A stretch of 64,000 nt of DNA from assembly GCA_945901045.1 (NCBI GenBank), contig CAMDKK010000002.1:59785-123784 (forward strand), in the 5' to 3' direction. This document shows positions 16,862 through 25,950 of the stretch, one piece after another (the first letter of the stretch is position 1; each line of letters starts with the position of its first letter). Under the pieces are notes generated by a model. The model worked only from the letters and a program-made list of their open reading frames with translations, made no database searches and had not been told where the DNA came from. This DNA comes from Limnohabitans sp. Rim8. Lineage in GTDB: Bacteria; Pseudomonadota; Gammaproteobacteria; Burkholderiales; Burkholderiaceae_C. The position numbers were made by a program, and so were the translations under genes.

Positions 16862-19800
16862 GCGATCTGGTTGCCCTTGCCGGCAATGCCGTAGCGGCCT
16901 ACCAACGTGCCTTGGGCACGGTGAGTAACAACATTGCCAACGTGGCCACCGAGGGTTACTCGCGTCAAGAAATTGACCTCAGAGCCAACCCGGTCAGCAA
17001 GCTGGGCAACATCTATTTGGGCACCGGCGTCATCGTCAACGGCGTCAAACGCCAATACGACGGCTTCACCGAAGCCAACCTGCGCAACAGCAACTCCGAC
17101 TTGGCCAGTCAAGAACCCATGGTCAACTACGCCAACCGCGTGATTGACGTGATGGGCGGACCGACCACGGGTTTGACAACCGCGTTGGACCAACTGTTCA
17201 GCTCGGCGCGTGACCTGTCATCTGACCCCGCCTCCACCGTGTTGCGGGCCAGCTTTGTGCGGGATGCACAGGGTTTGACCTCGCGCTTTGGCGAGCTGTC
17301 ATCTCAAATGGACATGATCCAAAATGAGACCGACCAGGCCATCGAAAGCAACGTCAACAACATGAATACCATTTTTGGTAATCTGGCCAACGTCAACAAA
17401 CAACTCACCAAAGCCCAAACCGAAGCGGCCCAACCGCCCGACTTACTGGACCAGCGCGACAAACTCCTGAAAGACCTGTCAGCCTACGCGCGTGTGAACG
17501 CATCCTTTTCGGTCAACGGCACCGCCACCGTGAGTTTGGGCTCCTCTATCAGCCAAGACGTGGTGGTGGTCGGCAACACCAGCAAACTGATTTCCGCCTT
17601 CAGCGACCCCCTGTTTCCTGGCAAAACCAACCTGATCCTGGACCAATACGGCAAAGCCTCGACCTTGACGGGTATCTCCAGTGGCAGCCTGTCGGGGTTA
17701 TTGACCTTTCAAGACCAGGTGCTGGGCACGTCGCGCAGCGCATTGGACAATTTAGCCTCCATCTTGACGAAGGAAATCAACGCGGTCCATGCACAGGGCA
17801 TTGACGGTTACGGCAAACCTGGTGGCCCCTTGTTCTCGATCGACCCCGCCGCCAGCCACGCTGCGAGCGGCATGACAGTGGCTTTTGAAGACCCGATGAA
17901 GGTGTCTGCTGCCGCGCAGTTCCGGGTCATTCAAAACTCCACCAACACCGGTGGCGGCGTGATCAGCCTGGACTACCAAGACCCCACCAGCACCACCACT
18001 GGGGGCCCAGGCAATCTGCAAACTATTTTGGTGAACAACGACAACGCCAGTGCCGGACGCGCCATCACCATCGATCCCTCGCGTCCCGCCATGGCTGTGG
18101 CCACTGTGCTCAACGGCATGAAAGATGTCAGCATCTTTTTAGACAGCGCACAAACTGGCCAGCAACTGCAGGTCATGACCCGTGATGGCCGCCAAATTTT
18201 GGGTAACGCCATCAACAGCACATCGCTCGAAGCCGCAGCCTTGCTCTCGACCAAAGGCATGGCCGCTGGCGCGCAACTGAGCAACACCTACCTGAACAAG
18301 TCAGGCAATACCGGCTACAAGGACATGACCGTGTTCTACGGTGTCCGCGCCGATGTGCAACAAGAACCGATTTACAACGACGCCGGTCAGTCGCTCACCA
18401 GCAAGTCCTTGCCCGCCAGCGTCACCAGTGGACGCATCGACCCCGACAGCACCGGTTACCCCGCTGGCGCATTTGTACTCAATGGTGTGTCTTTGGGCGC
18501 CCTGACCCCGGCACTTGCCAAGCTGCAAGCCAAAGACGTGGCCCAATGGCTGAAAGATGCCAACACCGGCTTGACCATCACGGCCAGCAACGAAATTCGG
18601 ATTCCCGACAAACAAGTCTATTTGGCGGGCAATTTGGCCATCAACGGGCAAGCCATTCCCTTTGACGTGGGCTCGGACCGCTTTAACAACAAACAATCAC
18701 TGATCAACGCCATCAACGGCCAGCAAGCCGTCACCGGCGTGTTTGCCAGCATGGACCTCGACGGCGCTTTGGTGCTCCGCAACAACGACGGCAGCAACAT
18801 CCAAATTGACACCAACCCCAGCGGCGTGAACACGCTGGGCAACGCGCTGGGCATTCCTGCCGGTTTGTTTGGTGGCACGGTGAGCATGAACCGGCCACTG
18901 GTCACATTTTCGGCCGTCAATGCCACGCAAATCAATATTGCAGCTGACCAGATGAATTTGAGTTTGCCACTCAACCTGTATGGCAAAACCATCACCAAAG
19001 CGGCACCAGGGTTTACCTCGGTGTCCGAATTGGCCAGTGCCATCAACGCGGCCAGCACCGGTGTGACTGCGACCGTCAGCAATGGCATCCTGAGTTTGAC
19101 CAAGGCCAGTGACCCGCAAGGAGTCTTTGCCGGCTTGGACTCCAACGGCGCACTGGCCATCAGTGACGCCAGCGACAGCACCAAATTCATCGGTGCCGCT
19201 GTCTCCCTCAAGCGCCCCCTGCCCACGGACGTGACCAGCAACATCACCAACCTGATCAAGTTCCCCGCAGACAAGATTGATTTGCAATTGCCTTTGGCCA
19301 TCAACGGCCAAACCATCTTCAAGCCCAGCACAGGCTTTGCAAGCAAGCAAAGTTTGGTCGATGCCATCAATCTGGCCCAAAGCGTGGTCACCGCCGCCTT
19401 GGACCCAGATGGCAATTTAACCCTGTCGAGCACCGACGGCCCTGACAACAACAGCATCCAAGTGGCCACCGACAGTGCCGGCACCAATGCCACGGGCAAT
19501 GCCTTGGGTGTGCCGGCGCAAGTGTTTCGCAGTGCCATCACTGCGGGTAACAACGTCCAACTCAAAGCGGGCGATACCGCCATTGAATTGGGTTTTGGCG
19601 CCGCCGCCAACCCGGGCACACCTGCCGACCTGGCCCACCTGGGCTTTCGCACCGGCGCCTACATCAAGGGTACGAGCCCAGAAGACCTGCTGGTCTTCGT
19701 GACCGGTGCAGGCACGGCCAGCGTGGCGGCCTCTTATTCAGGCGAGCCGGTGGACGAGCGCCAATCATTGCGCGCTCAACCCATGGAGCTGAGCTTCACC

Positions 19801-20283
19801 TCAGCCACCCACTACCGCATTCGCGATGTGAAAACCGACACCATCGTCGCCGAACGCGACTTTGACCCCGATGCGAGCAACCTCAGTGTCAGCTTCCAAG
19901 GCTTGAGTGTCTCCTTCACCTTCCCACCGCAAGCCGGTGACAAATTCACCCTTGACGGCAACGACGATGGCACGGGCAGCAACACCAACATGCTGGCCTT
20001 GGCGCAGCTCGAAACCAAATCGCTGGTCAGCAACAAAACCCTCAGCGCCGCGTACATTGACCACGTCAACAACATCGGCAACATCTCGAGGCAAGCCACC
20101 ATTGCGCAATCGGCTTTGAAAGTGGTGCACGACCAAGCCGTTTCCGCCAAAGACCAAATCGCGGGCGTGAGTCTGGACCAAGAAGCGGCCGATCTGATAC
20201 GATTTCAACAAGCCTACCAAGCGGCGGCCAAAGTCATGCAAGTGGGCAGCCAGTTGTTTGACAGCATTTTGCAAGTGCGCTAA
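16858..20283 (+). CDS. flgK: FlgK, hook-filament junction protein 1 (very large, with internal repeats)
   Basis: 1141 residues, about twice the usual length. The N-terminus (LAGNAVAAYQRALGTVSNNIANVATEGYSRQEIDL) and C-terminus (GVSLDQEAADLIRFQQAYQAAAKVMQVGSQLFDSILQVR) are canonical. The middle (about residues 580-900) holds at least three copies of a roughly 100-residue unit of the type IDLQLPLAINGQTIF ... SKQSLVDAINLA ... VTAALDPDGNLTLSS ... NALGVPAQVF, which resembles the Flagellin hook IN motif usually seen in FliD and flagellins. It requires FlgN for export. Translational coupling to flgJ is likely. Confidence 0.94.
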   Translation: MSDLVALAGNAVAAYQRALGTVSNNIANVATEGYSRQEIDLRANPVSKLGNIYLGTGVIVNGVKRQYDGFTEANLRNSNSDLASQEPMVNYANRVIDVMGGPTTGLTTALDQLFSSARDLSSDPASTVLRASFVRDAQGLTSRFGELSSQMDMIQNETDQAIESNVNNMNTIFGNLANVNKQLTKAQTEAAQPPDLLDQRDKLLKDLSAYARVNASFSVNGTATVSLGSSISQDVVVVGNTSKLISAFSDPLFPGKTNLILDQYGKASTLTGISSGSLSGLLTFQDQVLGTSRSALDNLASILTKEINAVHAQGIDGYGKPGGPLFSIDPAASHAASGMTVAFEDPMKVSAAAQFRVIQNSTNTGGGVISLDYQDPTSTTTGGPGNLQTILVNNDNASAGRAITIDPSRPAMAVATVLNGMKDVSIFLDSAQTGQQLQVMTRDGRQILGNAINSTSLEAAALLSTKGMAAGAQLSNTYLNKSGNTGYKDMTVFYGVRADVQQEPIYNDAGQSLTSKSLPASVTSGRIDPDSTGYPAGAFVLNGVSLGALTPALAKLQAKDVAQWLKDANTGLTITASNEIRIPDKQVYLAGNLAINGQAIPFDVGSDRFNNKQSLINAINGQQAVTGVFASMDLDGALVLRNNDGSNIQIDTNPSGVNTLGNALGIPAGLFGGTVSMNRPLVTFSAVNATQINIAADQMNLSLPLNLYGKTITKAAPGFTSVSELASAINAASTGVTATVSNGILSLTKASDPQGVFAGLDSNGALAISDASDSTKFIGAAVSLKRPLPTDVTSNITNLIKFPADKIDLQLPLAINGQTIFKPSTGFASKQSLVDAINLAQSVVTAALDPDGNLTLSSTDGPDNNSIQVATDSAGTNATGNALGVPAQVFRSAITAGNNVQLKAGDTAIELGFGAAANPGTPADLAHLGFRTGAYIKGTSPEDLLVFVTGAGTASVAASYSGEPVDERQSLRAQPMELSFTSATHYRIRDVKTDTIVAERDFDPDASNLSVSFQGLSVSFTFPPQAGDKFTLDGNDDGTGSNTNMLALAQLETKSLVSNKTLSAAYIDHVNNIGNISRQATIAQSALKVVHDQAVSAKDQIAGVSLDQEAADLIRFQQAYQAAAKVMQVGSQLFDSILQVR

Positions 20284-20296
20284 TCGGACTTGAAAC

Positions 20297-21220
20297 ATGA
20301 AAATATCCACCTCCTATTTGTTTGACCGTGCGATCTCGCAAATGAGCACCGTGCAAACCGATCTGGCGCACACCCAATCCCTCGTCGCCAGCGGCAAGCA
20401 AGTGCTCAACCCTTCGGATGCGCCCAACCAGGCTGCGGCCATACAGCGCATTCAATCGGCGCTGAACAAGCAAGAAAGTTACGCCAAAACACTCACCACG
20501 GTGAAATCCCGCCTCGACAACGAAGACAGCAACTTGCGAAGCGTGTCCGATTTGCTGATCCGCGCCAAAGAAATAGTCCTGCAAGCCTCCACCGACAGCA
20601 TGAGCACCAGCAACCGCGAAGCCTTGGGTGTGGAGCTCAAGGGCATTCGCGATCAAATGCTCGGTGTCGCCAATTCTTCCGACGCCAATGGCAACTACCT
20701 GTTTTCGGGCAGCCGTTTGAAAAACCCGCCCTTTGCCCAAAGCAGTACCGGGCAGGTTTCTTACAAGGGCGACCAAACCCGCATGTACGTTAAGGTGGGT
20801 GAACAACGCAGCATCCCGTTCAACCGCACCGGCACCAGTGTCTTTGTGGGCGTGACCCGCACCGACAGCAGCGGGCAAAAAAGCAACCGCGAATTTTTTG
20901 GCGCCATCGACGACCTGGTCAACGGCATCAACAAATCTGATAAAACCGCCATGCAACGCGGCATCAACGAAATGGACGACCTGCTCAACGGCTTGACCTT
21001 GGCCCAAGCCAACGTGGGCACCGATGGCAATGTGGTCGACCAACAGATGCAAATCATCGACCAAACCAAAATAACGCTAAAGACCACACTGTCTAATGTC
21101 CAAGACTTGGACATGGCCTCAGCCATCACCAAAATGAACAAACAAATGCTGTCGCTCGAAGCCTCGCAAAGCAGCTTTTCTAAAATCTCTCGGCTCAGTT
21201 TGTTCGATTACATCAAATAA
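20297..21220 (+). CDS. flgL: FlgL, hook-filament junction protein 3
   Basis: 307 residues. MKISTSYLFDRAISQMSTVQTDLAHTQSLVASGKQVLNPSDAPNQAAAIQRIQSAL is the flagellin-like FlgL N-terminus; VANSSDANGNYLFSGSRLKNPPF is a FlgL hallmark; the C-terminus VQDLDMASAITKMNKQMLSLEASQSSFSKISRLSLFDYIK is conserved. It ends the long flgB operon, and a separate FliA promoter starts right after it. Confidence 0.95.
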   Translation: MKISTSYLFDRAISQMSTVQTDLAHTQSLVASGKQVLNPSDAPNQAAAIQRIQSALNKQESYAKTLTTVKSRLDNEDSNLRSVSDLLIRAKEIVLQASTDSMSTSNREALGVELKGIRDQMLGVANSSDANGNYLFSGSRLKNPPFAQSSTGQVSYKGDQTRMYVKVGEQRSIPFNRTGTSVFVGVTRTDSSGQKSNREFFGAIDDLVNGINKSDKTAMQRGINEMDDLLNGLTLAQANVGTDGNVVDQQMQIIDQTKITLKTTLSNVQDLDMASAITKMNKQMLSLEASQSSFSKISRLSLFDYIK

Positions 21221-21224
21221 ATAC

Positions 21225-21251
21225 TCAAGTTAGCGGCCCATCATCCGATAA
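21225..21251 (+). promoter_or_regulatory. Sigma-28 (FliA) promoter of fliD
   Basis: TCAAGTTA, 11 bp, TCCGATAA, starting just after the flgL stop and about 46 bp before the fliD ATG. The -10 differs from the general consensus in one base. Confidence 0.8.
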
Positions 21252-21297
21252 CATGGCAGAGCATTGAGCAACATTTGCTTTTAACCAGAGTTCCAGC

Positions 21298-22740
21298 ATG
21301 GCCACCACCGCAGTCAGTTCGACCCCGACAACCAACATCATGACCAGCATGGGTGCGGGTTCGGGTGTGGACACCAAGGCCCTGGCCCAAAGTTTGGCTG
21401 CTGCAGAAGTCGCTCCGCGCCAGAACATTGTCAATGACAAGATCACCAAGGCGCAAAACGGCATCGCGGGTTACAACTCCATCCGGTATGTGCTGGACGG
21501 CCTGAAAACCGCTTTTGCCGCTCTCAAAGACCAAAGCGGTTTTTACAGCATCAGCAGTCAAAACAGCCAACCCGCAGCCATCAAAGCCACCGGCACCTCG
21601 GCGGTGGACGCCGGCAACCACAGCGTCACCGTCACCCGTTTAGCCACGGCACAAAAAAGCCTGAGCACCGGCGCCAGCAGCAAAACCAGTGCGATGAATA
21701 GCGGTCAAGCTTTTGACCTGACCCTGACGCATGACGATGGCAGCACCGACATCATCAACATCGCCGCAGGCAAAGACAACCTCACGGGCATCGCCGCCGC
21801 CATCAACCTGGCCAAAACAGGCGTCACGGCCCAGGTCATCAATTACGCAGGCACCTACAAACTCATGTTCACCGGCACCACCGGCGCGGGCAATGGGTTT
21901 TCGCTCTCAACGTCGCCTGCGAATGTGTTTTCTTTGAGCAGCCCGGCCCTGCAGACAGCCGACAACGGCTTGGTCAATGTGGACGGCATGAGCCTAACCC
22001 CCAGCACCAACACATTAACCGACCTGATTCCGGGTGCCACGCTGGAGTTTTTGGCACCCACCACCGGCCCCGCCAACATCAGCTTCAGCCGCGACACCTC
22101 GGTTGTCAAAACCAAACTGCAAGCTTTGGTGACCGCCTACAACGAGGCCAACACCATGCTCAACACGGTGTCTGACCCCAAATCGTCGGTGCCCAACTAC
22201 GGCGCCAGCCTGACGAACAACGCCATGGTCAACACGGTGCGCAGCCAGATTCGCAATGTGCTGTTCAATCCTGACCCCAAAGTCAAATCGGGCGACATGT
22301 CCTCGTTCATGGACCTGGGTTTTTCGCTCGACAGAGCCGGCGTGCTGTCTTTTGCCCCTGACACCGCAGGCGGCGGAAGCAAAATTGACAATCTTTTGAA
22401 TTCAAGGCTCGATGATGTGGTGACCTTTTTGACGCAAAACAAAAATGGCATCCAGACCTTCAGCCCGATCAACAACGGCGGGGCTGGCGAGGCGTACAAG
22501 ATCCTCGACAAAATGATGCTGCCCACAGGCGACCTGTCGGTGCGAAGCGCCAACCTGAACACGCGCATCGCAGACTACAACAAAGACCTCGTCAAGTTGC
22601 AGGACCGGATGTCTAAGCTGCTCACCAATTACACCAAACAGTTCTCGATCATGGACGCCATCGTGGGGCAAGGCAAAACCACACGCGAAGGCCTGACCAA
22701 CACCTTCGACGGCATGATGGCCGCTTACACCAACAAGTAA
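21298..22740 (+). CDS. fliD: FliD, filament cap protein
   Basis: 480 residues. The N-terminal FliD domain reads GAGSGVDTKALAQSLAAAEVAPRQNIVNDKITKAQNGIAGYNSIRYVLDGLKTAFAAL; the middle contains flagellin-IN-like DLTLTHDDGSTDIINIAAGKDNLTGIAAAIN; the C-terminus is coiled coil (LNTRIADYNKDLVKLQDRMSKLLTNYTKQFSIMDAIVGQGKTTREGLTNTFDGMMAAYTNK). It caps the filament and inserts flagellin. It is transcribed from its own FliA site. No fliS or fliT follows, so those must be elsewhere if present. Confidence 0.95.
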   Translation: MATTAVSSTPTTNIMTSMGAGSGVDTKALAQSLAAAEVAPRQNIVNDKITKAQNGIAGYNSIRYVLDGLKTAFAALKDQSGFYSISSQNSQPAAIKATGTSAVDAGNHSVTVTRLATAQKSLSTGASSKTSAMNSGQAFDLTLTHDDGSTDIINIAAGKDNLTGIAAAINLAKTGVTAQVINYAGTYKLMFTGTTGAGNGFSLSTSPANVFSLSSPALQTADNGLVNVDGMSLTPSTNTLTDLIPGATLEFLAPTTGPANISFSRDTSVVKTKLQALVTAYNEANTMLNTVSDPKSSVPNYGASLTNNAMVNTVRSQIRNVLFNPDPKVKSGDMSSFMDLGFSLDRAGVLSFAPDTAGGGSKIDNLLNSRLDDVVTFLTQNKNGIQTFSPINNGGAGEAYKILDKMMLPTGDLSVRSANLNTRIADYNKDLVKLQDRMSKLLTNYTKQFSIMDAIVGQGKTTREGLTNTFDGMMAAYTNK

Positions 22741-22826
22741 GCCCCCCCGCAGCCCAGCCTCGTGTAGGCACCCCAAGCCGCCTGCGGGCGCAAAACCTCT
22801 TTTTTTGAATCTTTTTGAGCGCAGGC

Positions 22827-22853
22827 TCAAGTTCGGCCGTCTGCTGTCGATTA
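22827..22853 (+). promoter_or_regulatory. Sigma-28 (FliA) promoter of flaG
   Basis: TCAAGTTC, 11 bp, GTCGATTA, about 78 bp before the flaG ATG. Same -35 and spacing as the other late sites of this locus. Confidence 0.7.
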
Positions 22854-22930
22854 CTTATGACGCTCTTGCTTTTTCAGCAGGGCGCATGCAAGAAATAAGG
22901 CCACAGGCCTGTTCAAAAAGGACGGCAAAC

Positions 22931-23329
22931 ATGACCGACATACAGAGTCTCCAATCGAGCCCAGCAGGTAAAGCTCTGCAGCACCCACCTGTGACTGGGG
23001 CGCAGCCTGCGCCCAGCCTGCCCCCCAAGCCCGTGGTGGCCATGCCCGACAGGCCACACATTGTGGCCCCTAAAGCCATCGACATTAAATACAGCCCTGC
23101 CGAGACGCTTAAAAAGCTCGAGGACGCTGTGAGCATGCTCAACGCGCAAGTTGACAAACACAGTTTGCGGGTGAACTTCTCCATCGACAAAAGCCTGTCA
23201 ACACCCATTGTGACGATGCGCGACGTCCACTCGGGCGAAGTCATTCGCCAGTTCCCCAGCGACCAAACCATTGCCATGGCGCACAGCATTGACGCCCTCA
23301 AAGGCATGTTGCACAGCAGCCAAGCTTGA
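22931..23329 (+). CDS. flaG: FlaG family protein
   Basis: 132 residues from the ATG at 22931. A Pro/Ala-rich N-terminal half is followed by the compact FlaG domain: LKKLEDAVSMLNAQVDKHSLRVNFSIDKSLSTPIVTMRDVHSGEVIRQFPSDQTIAMAHSIDALKGML. FlaG proteins influence filament length in polar flagellates. It sits between fliD and the flagellin gene, the normal place, with its own FliA-type promoter. Confidence 0.9.
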   Translation: MTDIQSLQSSPAGKALQHPPVTGAQPAPSLPPKPVVAMPDRPHIVAPKAIDIKYSPAETLKKLEDAVSMLNAQVDKHSLRVNFSIDKSLSTPIVTMRDVHSGEVIRQFPSDQTIAMAHSIDALKGMLHSSQA

Positions 23330-23345
23330 TTTTTAAAAATTTCTC

Positions 23346-23372
23346 TCAAGTTTTCTCCCGAGCCTCCGATTC
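23346..23372 (+). promoter_or_regulatory. Sigma-28 (FliA) promoter of flagellin 1
   Basis: TCAAGTTT, 11 bp, TCCGATTC, 62 bp before the flagellin ATG. SD AAAGGA follows nearer the start. Confidence 0.8.
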
Positions 23373-23434
23373 ATCACTTAACAAGACTCAAGGTGATTCT
23401 TGTCAACTAAATCAATTTTTTAAAGGAAATTGTC

Positions 23435-24232
23435 ATGTCAGTCATTAACACCAATGTGAAATCCCTTGTTGCTCAAAACGCCATGAGCGTTAACAGCCGC
23501 TCGCAGGATACCGCGATGCAACAACTGTCTACCGGCATGCGCATCAATGCCTCCAGCGACGATGCTGCCGGCTTGGCCATTGCTTCCCGCATGACCAGCC
23601 AGATCAGAGGTCTGGACCAGGCCGTTCGCAACGCCAACGACGGCATCTCCATGTTGCAAACCGCCGATTCTGCCTTGGCCACCGTGTCGAACATGTTGCA
23701 GCGTCAACACGAGCTGTCTGTTCAACATGCCAACGGCACTTACAACACCGACGATCAAGCATCTTTGCTGGATGAATTCGATGCTTTGTCTGCTGAGATC
23801 GACCGCATCCAAGACGGCACCCAGTTCGCTGGCAACGATTTGTTCACTGCTACTGCGGTTTCATTTCAGGTGGGTACGGTTGCATCTGGGACCGCTTCCA
23901 CTGATAACCAAATCACAGCATCCCTGGCTGCGCCTGTAGCCTCCACCGCCGCACTGGATATCGAAGAATCTGACACTATTTCTGATGCTTTGACTGCCGT
24001 CAATGAATCCCGCTCAGCTATTGGTGCAACGGTCAACCGCTTGACTTTTGCGGCTGACAACGCGGCCAGCGTTTCGCAAAACATGAGCGCTTCACGCAGC
24101 CGTATTCAAGACACAGACTACGCCAAGGCGTCTTCTGAGTTGGCCCGTACGCAGATCATTGCACAAGCCTCGACCGCCATGCTGGCGCAAGCCAACCAGT
24201 CCAGCCAAGGTGTTTTGGCCCTGCTCAAGTAA
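23435..24232 (+). CDS. fliC: Flagellin 1 (main FliA-dependent flagellin)
   Basis: 265 residues, a compact flagellin with D0/D1 and a very short variable region. N-terminus: MSVINTNVKSLVAQNAMSVNSRSQDTAMQQLSTGMRINASSDDAAGLAIASRM; C-terminus: NMSASRSRIQDTDYAKASSELARTQIIAQASTAMLAQANQSSQGVLALLK. The usual LQRIRELAVQAANGT loop reads MLQRQHELSVQHANGT here, with two unusual His. The gene has a FliA promoter and a strong terminator, consistent with high expression as a single-gene transcript. Confidence 0.96.
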   Translation: MSVINTNVKSLVAQNAMSVNSRSQDTAMQQLSTGMRINASSDDAAGLAIASRMTSQIRGLDQAVRNANDGISMLQTADSALATVSNMLQRQHELSVQHANGTYNTDDQASLLDEFDALSAEIDRIQDGTQFAGNDLFTATAVSFQVGTVASGTASTDNQITASLAAPVASTAALDIEESDTISDALTAVNESRSAIGATVNRLTFAADNAASVSQNMSASRSRIQDTDYAKASSELARTQIIAQASTAMLAQANQSSQGVLALLK

Positions 24233-24273
24233 TTGAGTACCCCTGGCTGGACCTGATGTCCAGCCAAACCCCC

Positions 24274-24312
24274 TACCGGCTTATGACAGTGGCATAAGCC
24301 GGTATTTTTTTT
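24274..24312 (+). terminator. Intrinsic terminator of the flagellin 1 gene
   Basis: Arms TACCGGCTTATG and CATAAGCCGGTA (12 bp, perfect) around a 7-base loop, followed by a run of eight T. It lies 42 bp after the stop codon. Confidence 0.92.
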
Positions 24313-24355
24313 GAATGTTGACTTTATTTTTTTGAATGACCAGGTCATTTCAAGC

Positions 24356-24382
24356 TCAAGTTTTTTGAACTCGTACCGAATC
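24356..24382 (+). promoter_or_regulatory. Sigma-28 (FliA) promoter of the decapeptide-repeat gene
   Basis: TCAAGTTT, 11 bp, ACCGAATC, ending 43 bp before the ATG at 24426. Its two boxes are identical to those before the 67-aa gene (47185-47211). Confidence 0.75.
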
Positions 24383-24425
24383 ATTCAGTAACAGAGTCAT
24401 AACGATTCATTCTTTGGAGTCCGCC

Positions 24426-25913
24426 ATGCAAGTTAGTTCATCCGCAGCCAGCTACAAAATTGATGCAACACAGCTGAAAACGCTGTCAGATGCACGGATC
24501 AAGACCATTCCCAATGCGGCCTTGTCCAAGCTGTCCGCCTCGCATTTCCAAGCCCTGAGCATCGATCAAAAAAAGCTGCTCTCCAATTCGCAGTTGGAAA
24601 GCCTGTCGGCCAGCGCCTTAAAGGGCTTCACGGGCACCGACATCGCGGCCATGGACGCTGCATTCAAATTGGCCTCCCCTGCCAGCGCTTTGTCAGTCAA
24701 AGTGATGGCCAAGCTCGATGCCAACCACCTGTCACAGATGGACACCGCAGCCAAAGAAAGCTTGACCGGCGCACAGCTGGGCGCCTTGACCGCTGCGTCT
24801 TGGTCTGGCTTCACGTCTTTGCAAGTCGCCGATATAAACGCTTCTAAAATTCCTGCATTAGGAAAAAACTTCGCAGCCGGCATTTCTATAAACCAATTCT
24901 CAGCCTTGACCGAGACCACCGTGAGTGGCGACGTGTATTACGGTCAAATTAGAAGACTTTCTGCCCAAGCTGTCGGCGCTATTTCTGCAGACAAGCTGAA
25001 TGCCTTAAGTACAGACCAATTAGAGTCCCTTACGGGCTTACAGATCAGCCAACTGAGTTCCAAGGCCATCTCCAACATGAGTGCTTCGCAGTTCAAAAAC
25101 TTGAACACAACGCAGCTCAATTCAATTTCTGCTGCCAACATGCGGGGTGTTACCACGGCGCAAATATCCGGCCTCAGCAAAACACAAGTGGCCGCATTCA
25201 CCAACAGCCAAATCAAGAGCCTTACGGGCAGGGCCGTTGAAGGGCTGAGCGCAGAGAACATTCAAAACTTGTCTGCCGAACAGTTGAGCAGTTTCAATGT
25301 CAACGCCATCAGCAGCCTGAGCACTTCGGCCTTAGACGCGGTGGCAACGGCTGCTACGGCCAAGGCAACGGCTGCGAATGTTGCTGGAACAATATCTGCG
25401 CTTGCAAGTACTCTTACTACTGCGACTTCCGCAGCAACTACTGCCGCTTCAGCTTATACCGCTACTCCTACAGCTACTACTCTTGCCACTAAGGATGCTG
25501 CTGATGCTGCAAAAATTGCAGCACAAGCTGCTGTTGATAAAAATACGGCCGCTGGACTTTTAAAAGACAAAACTGCTGGTTTCACCAACCAGCAGGTGGT
25601 CAAGTTCACGGCTGAACAAGTCAATAGCGTGGTTTTGTCCATGACCGAAAGCCAAATCTCCTCGCTGTCTTTGAAGGCTGTTGAAGGGATTTCCAAGGCC
25701 AACACCAGCCAATTGACCGACACACAAATCAATGGCTTGTCCAAGGCCCAAGTGGGTAAAATCTCACTCGAGGACATTTCAGAGTTGACAGTGACCCAGC
25801 TTGCGGGTATGGACAGAACCCAAATTTCCGGCTTCACTAAAAACCAGTTTGCCCAGTTTTCAGCAGCGCAAATAACAAACGGTTTGGGTGACAACATTAC
25901 TTATTTGGTCTGA
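24426..25913 (+). CDS. Decapeptide-repeat protein under flagellar late control
   Basis: 495 residues from the ATG at 24426, with SD GGAG six bases upstream; a TTG four codons earlier is unlikely. Most of the protein is a repeat of about ten residues of the form LSxxQ(L/I)xxL, for example LSKTQVAAF, TNSQIKSLT, LSAENIQNLSAEQLSSF, predicting a regular solenoid. Residues about 307-382 interrupt it with an Ala/Thr-rich stretch. There is no signal peptide and I see no cysteine. The Ser-rich N-terminus (MQVSSSAASYKIDATQ) could suit flagellar type III export, but this is an inference. It sits directly behind flagellin, with a FliA promoter and a terminator, so it belongs to the late flagellar regulon. 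Function unknown. Confidence 0.8.
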   Translation: MQVSSSAASYKIDATQLKTLSDARIKTIPNAALSKLSASHFQALSIDQKKLLSNSQLESLSASALKGFTGTDIAAMDAAFKLASPASALSVKVMAKLDANHLSQMDTAAKESLTGAQLGALTAASWSGFTSLQVADINASKIPALGKNFAAGISINQFSALTETTVSGDVYYGQIRRLSAQAVGAISADKLNALSTDQLESLTGLQISQLSSKAISNMSASQFKNLNTTQLNSISAANMRGVTTAQISGLSKTQVAAFTNSQIKSLTGRAVEGLSAENIQNLSAEQLSSFNVNAISSLSTSALDAVATAATAKATAANVAGTISALASTLTTATSAATTAASAYTATPTATTLATKDAADAAKIAAQAAVDKNTAAGLLKDKTAGFTNQQVVKFTAEQVNSVVLSMTESQISSLSLKAVEGISKANTSQLTDTQINGLSKAQVGKISLEDISELTVTQLAGMDRTQISGFTKNQFAQFSAAQITNGLGDNITYLV

Positions 25914-25950
25914 CCCTGTGATGCTTGCGCCCTGACACCAGGGCCCGCAC

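Noticed and set aside
18618-19652. 344-codon open frame on the - strand inside flgK
   Set aside because: It is antisense to a clearly real gene, with no start signal or family similarity; a composition effect.
22770-22815. Terminator after fliD
   Set aside because: A GC-rich CGCC/GGCG pairing followed later by T is present, but the stem is only four or five pairs and not convincing.
24426-25913. CRISPR or other DNA repeat array
   Set aside because: The repetition is at protein level (decapeptide) with degenerate DNA; no direct repeats with spacers.
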